From Cranoglanis bouderius (taxonomy: Eukaryota > Chordata > Actinopteri > Siluriformes > Cranoglanididae): a DNA stretch of 64,000 nucleotides. The stretch lies in assembly GCA_023630585.1 (NCBI GenBank), contig CM042543.1, forward strand, positions 13,824,260 through 13,888,259, written 5' to 3'. Positions 39,301-48,870 of this stretch are shown here, in pieces. The translations under genes and the position numbers were made by a program. The stretch's first letter is position 1. The number at the start of each line of letters is the position of its first letter. Under the pieces are notes generated by a model that was not told where the DNA came from, made no database searches, and was given only the letters and a program-made list of their open reading frames with translations.

Positions 39301-42300
39301 CTGCTGGCTTGCACAACCTGAAGTGTCAAATGGATCCAAATGGTTCAGTTTGTAGGCACCAGGGAGGATGATTGTAATGGGGAAAAAATTATATACATAC
39401 CAACTTATCCAGAAAGGTCACCAGCTCCTACAGGCAGCCAGAGAGATAAACATTGTCCAATTATTTTTCTGAAATCTCTGTGTGTATTCAGTTGGGGCTG
39501 TGTGCTTTTGCTTACCTGTAAAATATTTTCTTGAGAATATGCCACAATATCTGCAAAGAGAGTTGGGAGTAAGATCAGAGCTGTGTGGCTTAACTCTTCA
39601 TATCTCAATGTCAAGAAATCCACAAAGAAACCAATAAATGGAGGGGGAAACGACCCAACATTTCCAGATGAACATTTCACAGGGTCCCATAAGGGAGTAC
39701 TCAGCATATAAGGTAGTAAAAGGGCACAGTTCTCATTTTCATTCTCAGCATGATGCCTAAATCATACAACAAGAATAGAGTCAGAATGCATTAAGGTAGG
39801 TATTGCACCTAGACACCCACACCCAATGTTAAAATTGAATGTGTGTCACAGGAGAAAATCAAATATATGTACTCTAAGTATAAGAATTAAACTACTGAAA
39901 CACTACAACTCATAGCTGTTGGTATTTCATCACTAACAATGAAAAATCATCCAATTTCATATTTATAATGGTTACTTAGAGGTAGTGATGTTTGCACCAC
40001 GGTGATTTGGCTTTACTCTTTTGTTATAACAGTTACAATGGTTTGAAAAACATTGTTTGTTTGTTTTAACATGTACTTTTCAAACTTGATGAGATATGTT
40101 TTAAAAACTTTCAAAAGAAATGGAACATCATATCATATTGTAAGAGTTAGGCCAAAAATAAAATATTACTACAAATGGACTTGTTCACATCAAAGGTCTC
40201 ACTGATTAGGAATTCAGTGGGAACCAGAAAAAAATGAAAGTGGATAGCATTTATGAGGTTTTCAATCTCACCACGAACTTTTATAGCTTCATAGAAAACC
40301 CTGATATTTTTATTCTAATCTCACTCATAAGCATGCTCTGAAACCCTAATCCAATGTGTTCATACATTACAGTATAATTAAATATTGAAATGTGTTAAGA
40401 TATATTACGAATTATCAACTAGAGAAGAGAGGTAGAGATGGTAGAGAAGAGATATAAAATCAGACTGACATATCCAAACAGCACAGTGCATTATAATATG
40501 AACTGACCTGCTGGAGCAGTCGAGTCACCAAAACCTTTTAGGTCTACAGCAATAGCCCTGAATCCAGCATTAGCCAAGGCAGGAATCTGAAAAAGAATAA
40601 TGTTATTAATGGCACTGTATTGTGCTGGAATTAAGCATTCAATCTCACATGCTCAGCATTAACAGGACACTTCTCTCTGCTTTCAGAATTCTGTCCATTC
40701 TCTGAACTGTTAAGTTTTAGATCACTGGCTCTCAGCTTGAATTTTCATACCTGGTATCTCCAAGAAAACCAGCTTTCTGGGAATCCATGACAGAGCAGGA
40801 CTGGAGGCCCATCCCCCATCTCCACAAAATGAATCTTCACCCCGGGCTAAAGGAGACAAGGACACAATAACTTACTTACCTGCTAACAAACAGTGTCACC
40901 TCTGCTCCGTTAACCTTTCTCTGCATTCTTACCACAACAGCAAATAAAGCTAGTAAATAAGTAGGTGCATGCAGACACATATTCATGACTAGGCTGAACA
41001 TCTACCTGCTGCCTTTACCTTAATAGTGACATATCCATGGCTGATCTCTTCAGGATTACAGCAGAGAGGCTGTTGCTCACCGGTAACCTGTGGATTCCAC
41101 AAAATTTATTATATAGACATCTGGTTGACAACTATCAGTGCTCTGATTCTACTTCTGAATGAACTTATATATTTAATACAATATAACTGTGCAAATTAAC
41201 TGCCCTTTAAAGGCTTTTAAAAACTTGCCCTTCAAGTCGATAAGCATAATAAACCTAAATATGAATGATGGAGACGGCACTTTATTACTTCACATTGATT
41301 AGCATACCCACAGGGCTTGGAACAATATACACAAATACCTTTATGGCATTATGAATTATTGATTTAAAAGCCTATTTGGTAATAAAACCTAATGTCTTTA
41401 TGACACCCATTTAGTGTCCCAATGATTTTCTTTTTAATAATTTACAAATGCCATTTATGGGACTTGCAAGTCACTATGACAGTGTGGGGTTTTTTTTTGG
41501 TTGGTTGGTTTTGTTTTGTTTTCCATTTTATGTCACCCTTTGGTAGACTAATGGTTTGCCAAGATCTGAATCTTGCAGGAAGTCAATAATTATGATGAAA
41601 ATTAAAAATGATCCATTCTATTAAAAATGTCATGTTGACAAAAGCGAAAATATGCTGCACGATTCTGGTATCATGTCTGTAACATTTTTGAATATGCTAC
41701 ACTGAAATAACTGCAACTCTGTTACAACAACTATTACAAAGCCTCAATTCATGCCCTATGAGGTTATTTAGAATTATTTTTGAAGAGTGATTTTAGTGAA
41801 CAATTACTAATAAGGGCTCCATGACTTATTCTGAGATCATTCTGTCCTTTACTCTATATTATGTATATATGTTTCTTAATCCCAGTCCTGGAGTAACCCT
41901 TCACTACATCTTATTATTATCAAAGAGCAGGAAACTGTGGTCACTGGGATGTACTTGAAAAACCGCTTCAGACAAATTCCCTTTATGAAAGTCACATGAA
42001 TACATCTAGCTGAGGAATATTTTCTATTTGTAATTATATTGTTTTATGAACATGGTCTCAGTGGTCTGACAAAGAATCAAGTCTGATATGACACTTACTG
42101 AATGAAACCATGTTTGAAACCAAAAAAACATAAACATAATCATAAACATAAATTTCATTTAAGATCTAAAACAGCACTGATATGATGGTATAGTCAAATA
42201 CTCATATAAATGTTCATTACCTTTATCCCTGTAAATTTTTCTATTTCCATCAGTGCTTCACTGATGTCAGTAATCTTAACAGCTTTCATGCCCAACCTTT

Positions 42301-45300
42301 CAGCTGCCTGAACACTGTCCTCATTAACATCCAACCAGATAGCCTGAAACAAAAATACAGAATGAAATCATGTTCATATTACATATGCAATGGTGGCTGG
42401 TGATTATATTAAACGGGGGCTAAATCTAATATTTATCAATAGACATACTCTTAAAGGCAGATAAGGAGCTGCATTAGTGATTAAAATTTCAAGCCCGTAA
42501 TGTTCTACTGCATCCTCTGAATAGCAAATAAATATTAGCAAGCAACATTTACCCAACTGGTTGAACACTAGTTGAACATGCATTTTATTGATGAGTAAAA
42601 TATGGTAGCAAGTGAGACAGATGCATGACTCATTTGTGTTACATTAGACACATTATAAGTGTATAGCATAACATAAGTGCTCATGAGATTTCTCATAAGA
42701 TCTGAGTTTCTCAAAACTACCACAGCTCAAAAATCATATTTACATCACACAGAGAGCATTACTTTGAACACTCTCTCCACCAGCTAAGATAAGCCTAACT
42801 CTACAATCATATTCAGCAACAGGGCCCCAGTTATATATACATGCCTCATGGGGTTTAACATTCAATTCATCCAAGGCAGTGTGGAATATCTCAGGTTCAG
42901 GAAGCCTTGACCCAGTGTGGCAAGAGTGTACTACCACATCAAAACAGCTTTCCAGCACTGAGAGAATCTTAGCAACACTGTCCCTCTGAGGAGAGTCATC
43001 AACCCAGATATTGGCCACGACACCAGTTTTTATACCTTGAGGGGAAAAAACAGAGACACAATATATAGTGTACATGAATATAGGACACTGTATAGTTCTC
43101 AGACTTTATGGAAAACTTTGATATGCACCAGTTATCTACACAAAATTACATACCATTTCTCTGGAGGGTGGCAGCAGAATCAAGCACATTTCTACTAATT
43201 TCCACCTTCCTTATGTCATCAGAAAGTTTCTGGGCTGAAAATGCTGCAGGCAGAGACTGGGTCTGACTGACTGCCTCTTTTCCACACTCAGATTCCAGCT
43301 CTGCAAGCATCTTTAAGTAACAGAGTCATAAAGTTACAAAGATCATAATGGTGCAACTAATGCAGTGGTCAATCATCCTCCTGGAGATTTACCTTGACCA
43401 ACCAGGTTCTGCGATAATGACCACTATGCTAACCAATAATGTATAGAGAAAGCATTAAGAACATTTCTAAATTCAAACCTGAGTGTTATAAGGTTCCATC
43501 TGGCATTTTGGATGAAAATTAATTAACCAAATAAACTTCATCACTGAGGGATACTTTATTCTTTTTATTTTGCAGAGTTTTTGGTGCAATCTCCAATCTC
43601 ATAGATAAACCTGGTTTGTCAGGTTCTACACAAACAGAGCATTGTTCCACCTGCCCATCACCCGCATGAATTCACCTACCGGTAAACAGATCCACCAATA
43701 ACACCATCGCCATTGCCTTACACGCCGTGCTAGATCACTACAAGTATCAAAACTCATATGCCAGGATGCTCTTCACTGACTACAGCTCTGCTTTTAACAC
43801 CATAATTGCTGGCAAACTGATCATAAAACTGCACAACCTGGGCACAGTAACCAGCAACTGGTCCTGATCCTGAACACAGGAGGCCCTAGTCTGTGTGCTG
43901 AGTCACATTCTTTACACGCTAGAATTATTACTCTCCCCAGTCATGCCTCTAACACCAACATCAAAGTACAGCTATCAAGATCACCTCGCAAACTAGTAAG
44001 ACATGTTTATATGGTTACACAGAAACATGTACAGTATGTTATAAAGTATATTCTAATGTACTGTATATTGTTAAAATATCATATTTAAATATTTAGAAGT
44101 CACTCACTCACTTTTAATAACCAGTTTATCCTGATCAGGGTTACGGTGGATTCCGAGCCTATCCCAGGAACACTGGGTGAAAGACGATTTAGCAAATTAT
44201 CATAGCCAGTCTACATATTGACATGTTTTTGGATGGTGGAAGGAAACTAGAAAACTCACAAGAAACCCGCACGAAGACGGGGAGCAAAAACAGAACCTTA
44301 TTATGCTATCTGTATTTGGTCAATGTTCAAAAATTTACTTTCTAATTGTCTCAGAAATGTGATCAAGTAAATTTGAAGTAACCTTAAGGTGTAGGCTTTG
44401 TTGAGTTTTGCTAGCTGGAATGTCAAAATCCATTTCTCAAAAGAGCTCTTCAACCAGATAGGACCATGTAATACTAGTACTATGTATATAAGTATGTATA
44501 TAATACTATGTAATAATAGGAAATTGAGTTCTCAATGACTGTTTGTCCCACCCATGTGCTTCTGTGTTCTTCAAATTAAACTCTCTTCTCTGAAATATAG
44601 TAAGTGAGTTATTTCATCCAAAACTATTTTCCTTCATGTCTATTTCACAACTGCTAATTACCACATCTTCTTCTTCTTTTTGTGTGTGTTCTTAAGTCAG
44701 TTTGTGGTGTCATAACCAAAGATGTCTTCTAAATTATATTATTTTCTATTCTGTTAAACCTCTGTTCTATTCCATTCCATTCCATTCTACTCTATTCCAT
44801 TCCATTCTATTAAACTCTTCTATTCTATTCCACTCTATTCTGTTCTATTCTAAGTGTCCAGAAAATCTTGTTTCATCATGTAACATGTTTTGATATCGTG
44901 ACATATCTTACATATATTAATATGAAACTTTTTAGTATGTATATGAATGAATATGTAACTTTTGTATGTAACTTCATCTGACAACTTCTGGCCACATTTT
45001 AAGCATGCTTTGAGCTAATTTCATCTGAAATGAGTAGGCAACACTCGTCCCAACTTTCATTTAGCTGGATATAACGAGTTGAACTTTGTATTGTGCACGA
45101 GGATAGCAGAAAGTCATATTTTTACCTGAGAAAGGGTGATTGTCCCTCGTTCAGCACGAACCAGAGCATTCTCACTGCATCCTTTGTCACTCGTGTTCGA
45201 TATTAAATCCCTAAAGAAAATTCAGTCTGCTGAAATCGACAGAATGTATTAATAATCCGAAAAGAGATGTAAAAACACACCTACCTTGGAATGTTTGAAC

Positions 45301-45382
45301 ATGTTTCGAATTTGTGAAAAGACTGGAGAGGGTCAGCGGTTATAACACCGCCCCACAAGCCGAACAGCACAGCTTTAGTCAT
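22935..45382 (-). CDS. ephx2: Bifunctional/soluble epoxide hydrolase 2
   Basis: Nineteen exons join in frame to 557 aa (human 555): 45382-45285, 45210-45126, 43310-43154, 43035-42845, 42343-42221, 41087-41019, 40846-40751, 40586-40508, 39550-39516, 39427-39401, 38249-38164, 37750-37639, 36737-36663, 29463-29421, 26147-26045, 25738-25669, 25279-25199, 25052-24994, 23019-22935. The C-terminal alpha/beta-hydrolase half is intact: HGFPESW oxyanion motif (His261), nucleophile Asp331 in GHDWGG, lid Tyr379 and Tyr466, Asp496 and His524 in CGHW. It should hydrolyse fatty-acid epoxides to diols. The N-terminal HAD phosphatase half has lost its catalytic residues (see findings). The protein ends PKL, a weak version of a peroxisomal PTS1. 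Introns 4 and 16 must use GC donors. The gene is head-to-head with CHRNA2, as in human. Confidence 0.95.
24092..24493 (-). other. Unrecognised 133-codon ORF inside EPHX2 intron 18
   Basis: The frame is open for 133 codons on the same strand as EPHX2, in a GC-richer island of an AT-rich intron. I recognise no domain, signal peptide or transposase motif in it. It could be part of an unrecognised repeat, an alternative exon or chance. Confidence 0.25.
25667..25668 (-). other. GC splice donor of EPHX2 intron 16
   Basis: Minus-strand context is GGCAAG|GCAAGTG, an excellent GC-AG donor consensus. Exon 16 must end here in phase 0 to continue into ATC CTG ATG at 25279. The nearby GT would add bases that break the frame. 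Confidence 0.85.
27812..28319 (-). mobile_element. Short Tc1-like/MITE element in EPHX2 intron 14
   Basis: The left end reads CACTATATGGCC after a TA, and the right end is a degenerate ATATACTG before TA. Minus-strand translation near 27955-28060 contains a trace of the Tc1 transposase C-terminus (QSLPRRVEAVI-like). About 28 bases of the left end are tandemly duplicated, with copies starting near 27800 and 27827. Confidence 0.7.
29800..30068 (-). mobile_element. tRNA-derived SINE in EPHX2 intron 13
   Basis: On the minus strand it starts GGGGCGGCTGTGGCTCAGGT and carries a TGGCTCAGGTGG A-box and a GTTCAATTCCC B-box at tRNA spacing. It ends in AGTGCTATATAAGTGCAG, the type of 3' tail shared with RTE-like LINEs in fish. 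Nearly full-length, about 270 bp. Confidence 0.85.
30392..31988 (+). mobile_element. Tc1-like transposon, full length but decayed
   Basis: 1597 bp flanked by TA. Terminal inverted repeats are about 200 bp and contain an outer and an inner GA-rich/C-run direct repeat, i.e. the IR/DR arrangement. A run of C at about 30604-30620 marks the inner repeat. The transposase between them is broken. It lies in EPHX2 intron 13 on the opposite strand. Confidence 0.9.
30790..31772 (+). pseudogene. Decayed Tc1 transposase
   Basis: Starts MGGKALSKDLRDKVV, with the first helix-turn-helix readable to a stop near 30920. Downstream pieces in different frames include WSDETKIELFG (first catalytic Asp), DNDPKHKAK (second Asp) and SPDLNPIENLW (third, Glu). 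A stop after the first helix-turn-helix and at least two frame changes (between 30920 and 31130, and near 31490) make it inactive. Confidence 0.9.
33450..34991 (+). mobile_element. Tc1-like transposon with open transposase frame
   Basis: 1542 bp bounded by TA (33448-33449, 34992-34993). It has inverted ends CAGTGAGGG / CCCTCACTG and long IR/DR-type repeats: GAGGGAAAAAATTATTTGAT at the tip and a near-copy at about 33630-33655. This is the best preserved mobile element in the window. It lies in EPHX2 intron 13, antisense to the host gene. Confidence 0.95.
33776..34891 (+). CDS. Tc1-like transposase
   Basis: Open from MAKTKELPKDVRDKTV to a stop at 34891; the ATG at 33776 fits the family start better than the in-frame one at 33752. 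The paired-type helix-turn-helix region lies at about residues 5-110. The DDE catalytic residues are in LSDETKIE, YDNDPKHTA and NPIENMW. Cut-and-paste transposition at TA is the family activity. Oddities: the segment between NHLKTAGT and IGNTLRR looks several residues shorter than usual. The codon after KY, where the family normally stops, reads TAT, so the frame runs on about 30 residues into the inverted repeat. Whether it is active cannot be told from sequence alone. Confidence 0.85.
   Translation: MAKTKELPKDVRDKTVDLHKAGMGYKTIAKQLSEKVTTVGAIIRKWKKHKITVSLPRFGAPCKISPCGVSMIMRMVRNQSRTTREDVVNHLKTAGTIGNTLRREGLKSCSARKVPLLKKAHVQARLKFASEHLNDSEENWVKVLLSDETKIELFGINSTRRVWRRRNAAYDPKNTIPTIKHGGGNIIFWGCFSAKGTGQLHRIKGTMDRAIYRQILSENLPPSAGALKMGREWVFQYDNDPKHTAKATKKWLKKKHINVLEWPSQSSDLNPIENMWRELKVRVAKCQPRDLNDLERICKEEWDKIPPEMCANLVANYKKRLTSVIANKGFATKYYVEGVKYLFHSLKCKSIYNFFEISFSGFFCCYSVSHC
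35530..35700 (+). repeat. DNA-element fragment, same family as 48605-48870
   Basis: Contains AACTGAGGAAATGTACC, AAAGTTGGGACAGGG and GTGTAGCATCCCCTCTTCTT blocks that I recognise from a very common fish DNA repeat. Truncated at both ends; superfamily not assigned. Confidence 0.6.
36272..36310. repeat. (GA)n microsatellite
   Basis: About 18 GA units in EPHX2 intron 13. An (AAG)n tract lies at about 36566-36592. Confidence 0.95.
42843..42844 (-). other. GC splice donor of EPHX2 intron 4
   Basis: Minus-strand context is CATGAG|GCATGT. Using this GC keeps phase 0 and joins ...KPHE to AIWLDVNE, which aligns with mammalian EPHX2. The GT two bases further on would put a stop a few codons into exon 5. 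Confidence 0.8.
43590..43995 (+). mobile_element. LINE reverse-transcriptase fragment (L2/CR1 type)
   Basis: Translated on the plus strand it reads NRSTNNTIAIALHAVLDHY, then MLFTDYSSAFNTI. These are the conserved RT blocks of L2/CR1-clade LINEs (R-S-T-D-D and F-x-D-F-S-S-A-F-N-T). Stops and a frameshift follow. It lies in EPHX2 intron 2, antisense. Confidence 0.85.
44104..44295 (-). repeat. SINE fragment, minus strand
   Basis: Shares TTATCCTGATCAGGG, GAGCCTATCCCAGGAACACTGG and the later ACATGTTTTTGGA block with the L2-tailed SINE family elsewhere in the window. The tRNA head is missing. Confidence 0.7.
44765..44852. repeat. (ATTCC/ATTCT)n pentanucleotide repeat
   Basis: Imperfect tandem array of TATTC and CATTC units in EPHX2 intron 2. 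Confidence 0.9.
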
Positions 45383-45767
45383 TGGGGAAAAAACAAAACA
45401 CCTCGACAATTACACTGCAACAGCAACTGGACAAGTTATGAGCACCTGTACAGCAGTAGAGATGACGCTGTTAATTATATGGGAGAGCAACAGCCTGGCT
45501 ATTGGTAACAGCGAAGTAGGTCAGAGATGAGGAACTCTAATAGCCAATGAGAAGTTAGATAAACAAGGTGGCGTGGCTAAGGTCCATATTCAACCAATAG
45601 ACATCTATTGCGCGACTCTCCTTCTGAACATGTGAAAACATTGCCAGACTCCAGTTAGGCTGTGTCAAGAGCAAAAGAGAAGAAAAACTGTAGCCATAAA
45701 ATGTTATAAAAACAATATATATATATATATTGTTTTTTTTTTATATATATCTTATTCTGTGCATTAC

Positions 45768-45892
45768 CTTACACTGATAGCATTTTGCAGATACCCTTAT
45801 CCAGAGTACAGAACATCTCATTTGGGATTTGAACTCATGACCTTCCAATTATCAGTCTTTAAAGCCTTAAGCACTTGAGCCACCACTGATAG
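45768..45892 (-). repeat. SINE fragment upstream of EPHX2
   Basis: On the minus strand it has a GCTCAAGTGCTTAAGG head, a GAGTTCAAATCCC B-box and, at the other end, a TCTGGATAAGGGTATCTGC tail. This is the arrangement of a common short fish SINE. Confidence 0.7.
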
Positions 45893-46213
45893 TGACAGAC
45901 CTTAATGTTAATACCCTAGCCTGACTAGACTGAAGCCTACCATTGTTAATTGGTTAGCCTAGTTAATTAATCATTCATGTGTGCCATTTGGGTATTAATA
46001 AATGATAATGGCAACAGGATGCACTGCAAAAACTGGCTTGTTTTTGAATGGAAAATATTACTTGGTCCACTGCTAAAGCCAACAGAAAACACCCAGATTA
46101 ATTTGTGGTTTGGAGCAGAAGCTCATATTCACAAATAGAACATAGCTCATGCAGTGTCTAGACTTTGGGTGTAACATTTATCTTAAATATTTTACTGCTG
46201 TTAATTTCAGTCA

Positions 46214-46214
<1 letters not shown>

Positions 46215-46288
<74 letters not shown>

Positions 46289-46298
46289 TGCGTGTGTG
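46215..46298. repeat. (TG)n / (TGCG)n microsatellite
   Basis: About 27 TG units followed by six TGCG units between EPHX2 and CHRNA2. The ORF across it is an artefact. Confidence 0.95.
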
Positions 46299-46784
46299 AA
46301 TATGTGTTTGTTCCCCAAGTTCATCTTGAGCTCAAGGCCCACGGTCACACTGTGAATAAATGGTTATACAGACAGTAAATAATTTTCACACTAACGTCAC
46401 ATTTTTGGGAACCCTGAAAACCCCTAACCAGTTGTATTAAGAAGAAGTAACAATGTATAAACACTCTGAGCTGATAGGACGTTTCACACCTCCCCACAGT
46501 TTTTGGATGATGTTATGTATAATATTGTATGGAAAGAAAAATTTAACTTGATAAATTTTATATTAATACTTTTAGGCCTTTTTGCCTCCAACCATAAACT
46601 CTGTATCTTCAGTATGGGATGTATGCTTGGCAGCTACGACAGATGGATAAATTGACTGCGTAGCAAATTCACACATTTCAACCGTTAGTGAAAAGAAGAT
46701 TAAAAAAATTAGTATGTAGAAATTTCTCACTATGGTGTGAAACGTCAAATGTCACACTGTAGTTGACTCCAGTTTTTCTGCAAA

Positions 46785-46950
46785 ACACACTTACCCCAGA
46801 ATGTTTGAAGATGTTTTGAATTCAGAAAAGGGCTGGAGGGGGTGAGGAGTTGGGCAACACCTGCCCACAAGCCAAACAATATCTTTCTTCATTGGAAAAA
46901 ATAAAACCCTTGACAATTACTGTACAAAGGCAACGTGACAACTTCTGAGT
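46785..46950 (-). pseudogene. Diverged duplicate of EPHX2 exon 1
   Basis: On the minus strand this matches the region around EPHX2 exon 1 (45275-45445) in order: the segment before the start, an ATG (MKKDIVWL versus MTKAVLFGL), HPLQPFSEFKTSSNI versus DPLQSFHKFETCSNI, and a good GTAAGTG donor. Small compensating indels disturb the central codons. I see no matching copy of exon 2, so it is either a relic of a tandem duplication or an alternative first exon. Confidence 0.7.
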
Positions 46951-47779
46951 ATTTCGCAAGTAATTCACACTAGGCATATTTCCTCAACCATTAAAAGGAG
47001 TGAAAAGAAGGTTTCAAAAAAAAGGATTAACATCAGCAAAGCAACATCCTCAAAATGAAAGCTGTGTGGCTGGTACTCAGCCAATTTAGTAGTTTCTCAC
47101 TGTGGATTGAGACACTAGATATGAAGCTCCAGTCTTGCACCTTGAACAATGTTTTTTGAAGTCAGCTAGAAGCATCTCTTAGAAAGTCTCTGAACACCAC
47201 ACAATACAGCTTGCTACTAAGCAGTTTGTGCAACTTGCCATTTAAATTAAAAGAAGTCGCAGATGAGATAAGGTGTCTTACAGTTAAGACAGCTTTATTT
47301 TTGCTGGCCATCTTTACAGCCACATGAGTTGGTGAATTACATGCATTACTGGTCAGGATGTGTCACTGGTTGAATCCAGTTCTTCTGCCAAAGGTATTGC
47401 CACTGCAACATAATAATAACCTGTTAATCTGCCTGACGGACTAGCCCATTGGGTAAAAAAAAGTGACACATGCACAGACATACTCAAATGCAGTTCAAGA
47501 GGCCCTACAAGGAGTATTACTTTCAGACAATCGTGAAGTGGCTACATGGTGCTCACCATCCTCGGCAGATTGTACCAACTGTACAGAACTGTTGCTTCAT
47601 CGCACCCCATCACACCCCATGTGCAGATTGAGTGATTCTCACCATTAGTAGAGAGCAGTATGAGTGCTTTAAGTGAATTTCCTCCTGATTGGAGAACAGT
47701 ATTAGTTCCTTGAGCGATTCTTATCCTCATTGGAGAACAACATCAGCACCTTGAGTGATATAGCTTGAGTGAATTTTAT

Positions 47780-48145
47780 ACAGGAGGACACAGAGGCTTA
47801 GTGGTTAGCACATTTGCCTTGCACCTCTGGGGTTGGGGGTTTGATTCCTGCCTCTGCCCTGCATGTGCAGAGTTTGCATGTTCTCCCCATGCTTTGGGGT
47901 TTTCTCCAGGGACTCTGGTTTCCTCCCCCGGTCCGAAAACATGCATTGTAGGCTGATTGGCGTTTCCTAATTGTCCGTAGCGTGAATGTGTGTGTGATTG
48001 TGCCCTGCGATGGGTTGGCACCTCGTCCAGACTGTCCCCAGCCTCGTGTCCCGAGTCCCTTGGGATAAGCTCCAGGCCTCCCGTAACCCTGTATAGGATA
48101 AGCAGTACAGAAAATAGATGGATTGATGGATGGATGGATTTTTAT
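47780..48145 (+). mobile_element. tRNA-derived SINE with L2-like tail
   Basis: The head has GCTTAGTGGTTAGCAC (A-box-like) and GGGGGTTTGATTCCTGCC (B-box-like). A long conserved body follows (GCATGTTCTCCCC, TGCCCTGCGATGGGTTGGCA, GGGATAAGCTCCAGG), and it ends in (GGAT)n. Full-length. Confidence 0.9.
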
Positions 48146-48604
48146 ACACAATGGAGAATAATATCAGAATTATGTATGCTTTTTAATTCAAAATAGAAAC
48201 AGTGTCAACTCATCCTTAATAAAATACACCATCAGCACTATTTATGAGTCCTGTCTGTTACTGTCTGGGGAGTGCACTATCAGCACGTTATGAACCCTGA
48301 TGATGACTTTAATACACAGCATCCACTAGTTCAGAATGAAGCCAACCTATTGGTCTGAAACATAAGGAAGTAGAACAGAAGGTTATGTATGTAAACGTGG
48401 TTCTATGACTGAGTGAAGGGATGCCGGGCAATCTGAGTCACTTAGGTTGATGAGAATAGCCAGAGAACCATAGCAGAGACCTTTTCAGGCTTCTCATGTG
48501 GTATCACAGTCATGGTTGCGAGGAACTTTGCTAGGCAAGGAAACAAACACATGGCAATACTCCACTAGTTCTGAAGGAAAGCATCCGAATGATCCTCTGC
48601 TTTG

Positions 48605-48870
48605 TCATACAATCCCAATTCCAAAAAAGTTGGGACGCTGTGTAAAATGTAAGTAAAAACAGAATGCAATGATTTGCAAATCTCATAAACCCATATGTTA
48701 TTCACAATATAACATAGAAAACATATCAAATGTTTAAACTGAGGAAATGTACCATTTTAAGAAAAAAATAAGGTAATTTTGAACATTTGATATGTTTTCT
48801 ATAACAAACACCTATAATTTTGTGATAACAAACACCTATAATTTTGTTACAAGTTTATTTTATTTTATTT
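48605..48870. repeat. Palindromic DNA-element fragment with tandem duplication
   Basis: Begins CAATTCCAAAAAAGTTGGGA, a hallmark of a common fish DNA repeat. The block 48714-48734 is perfectly inverted at 48782-48802. Right after it a 24-base unit is repeated in tandem (48801-48824, 48825-48848). Confidence 0.75.

Noticed and set aside
42841..42844. GT donor two bases inside the proposed EPHX2 intron 4
   Set aside because: Its use adds one base too many and gives a stop a few codons into exon 5; the GC donor keeps the conserved protein.
47784..47855. Possible tRNA gene at the start of the 47.8 kb repeat
   Set aside because: Same reason: a tRNA-derived SINE promoter, not a functional tRNA.
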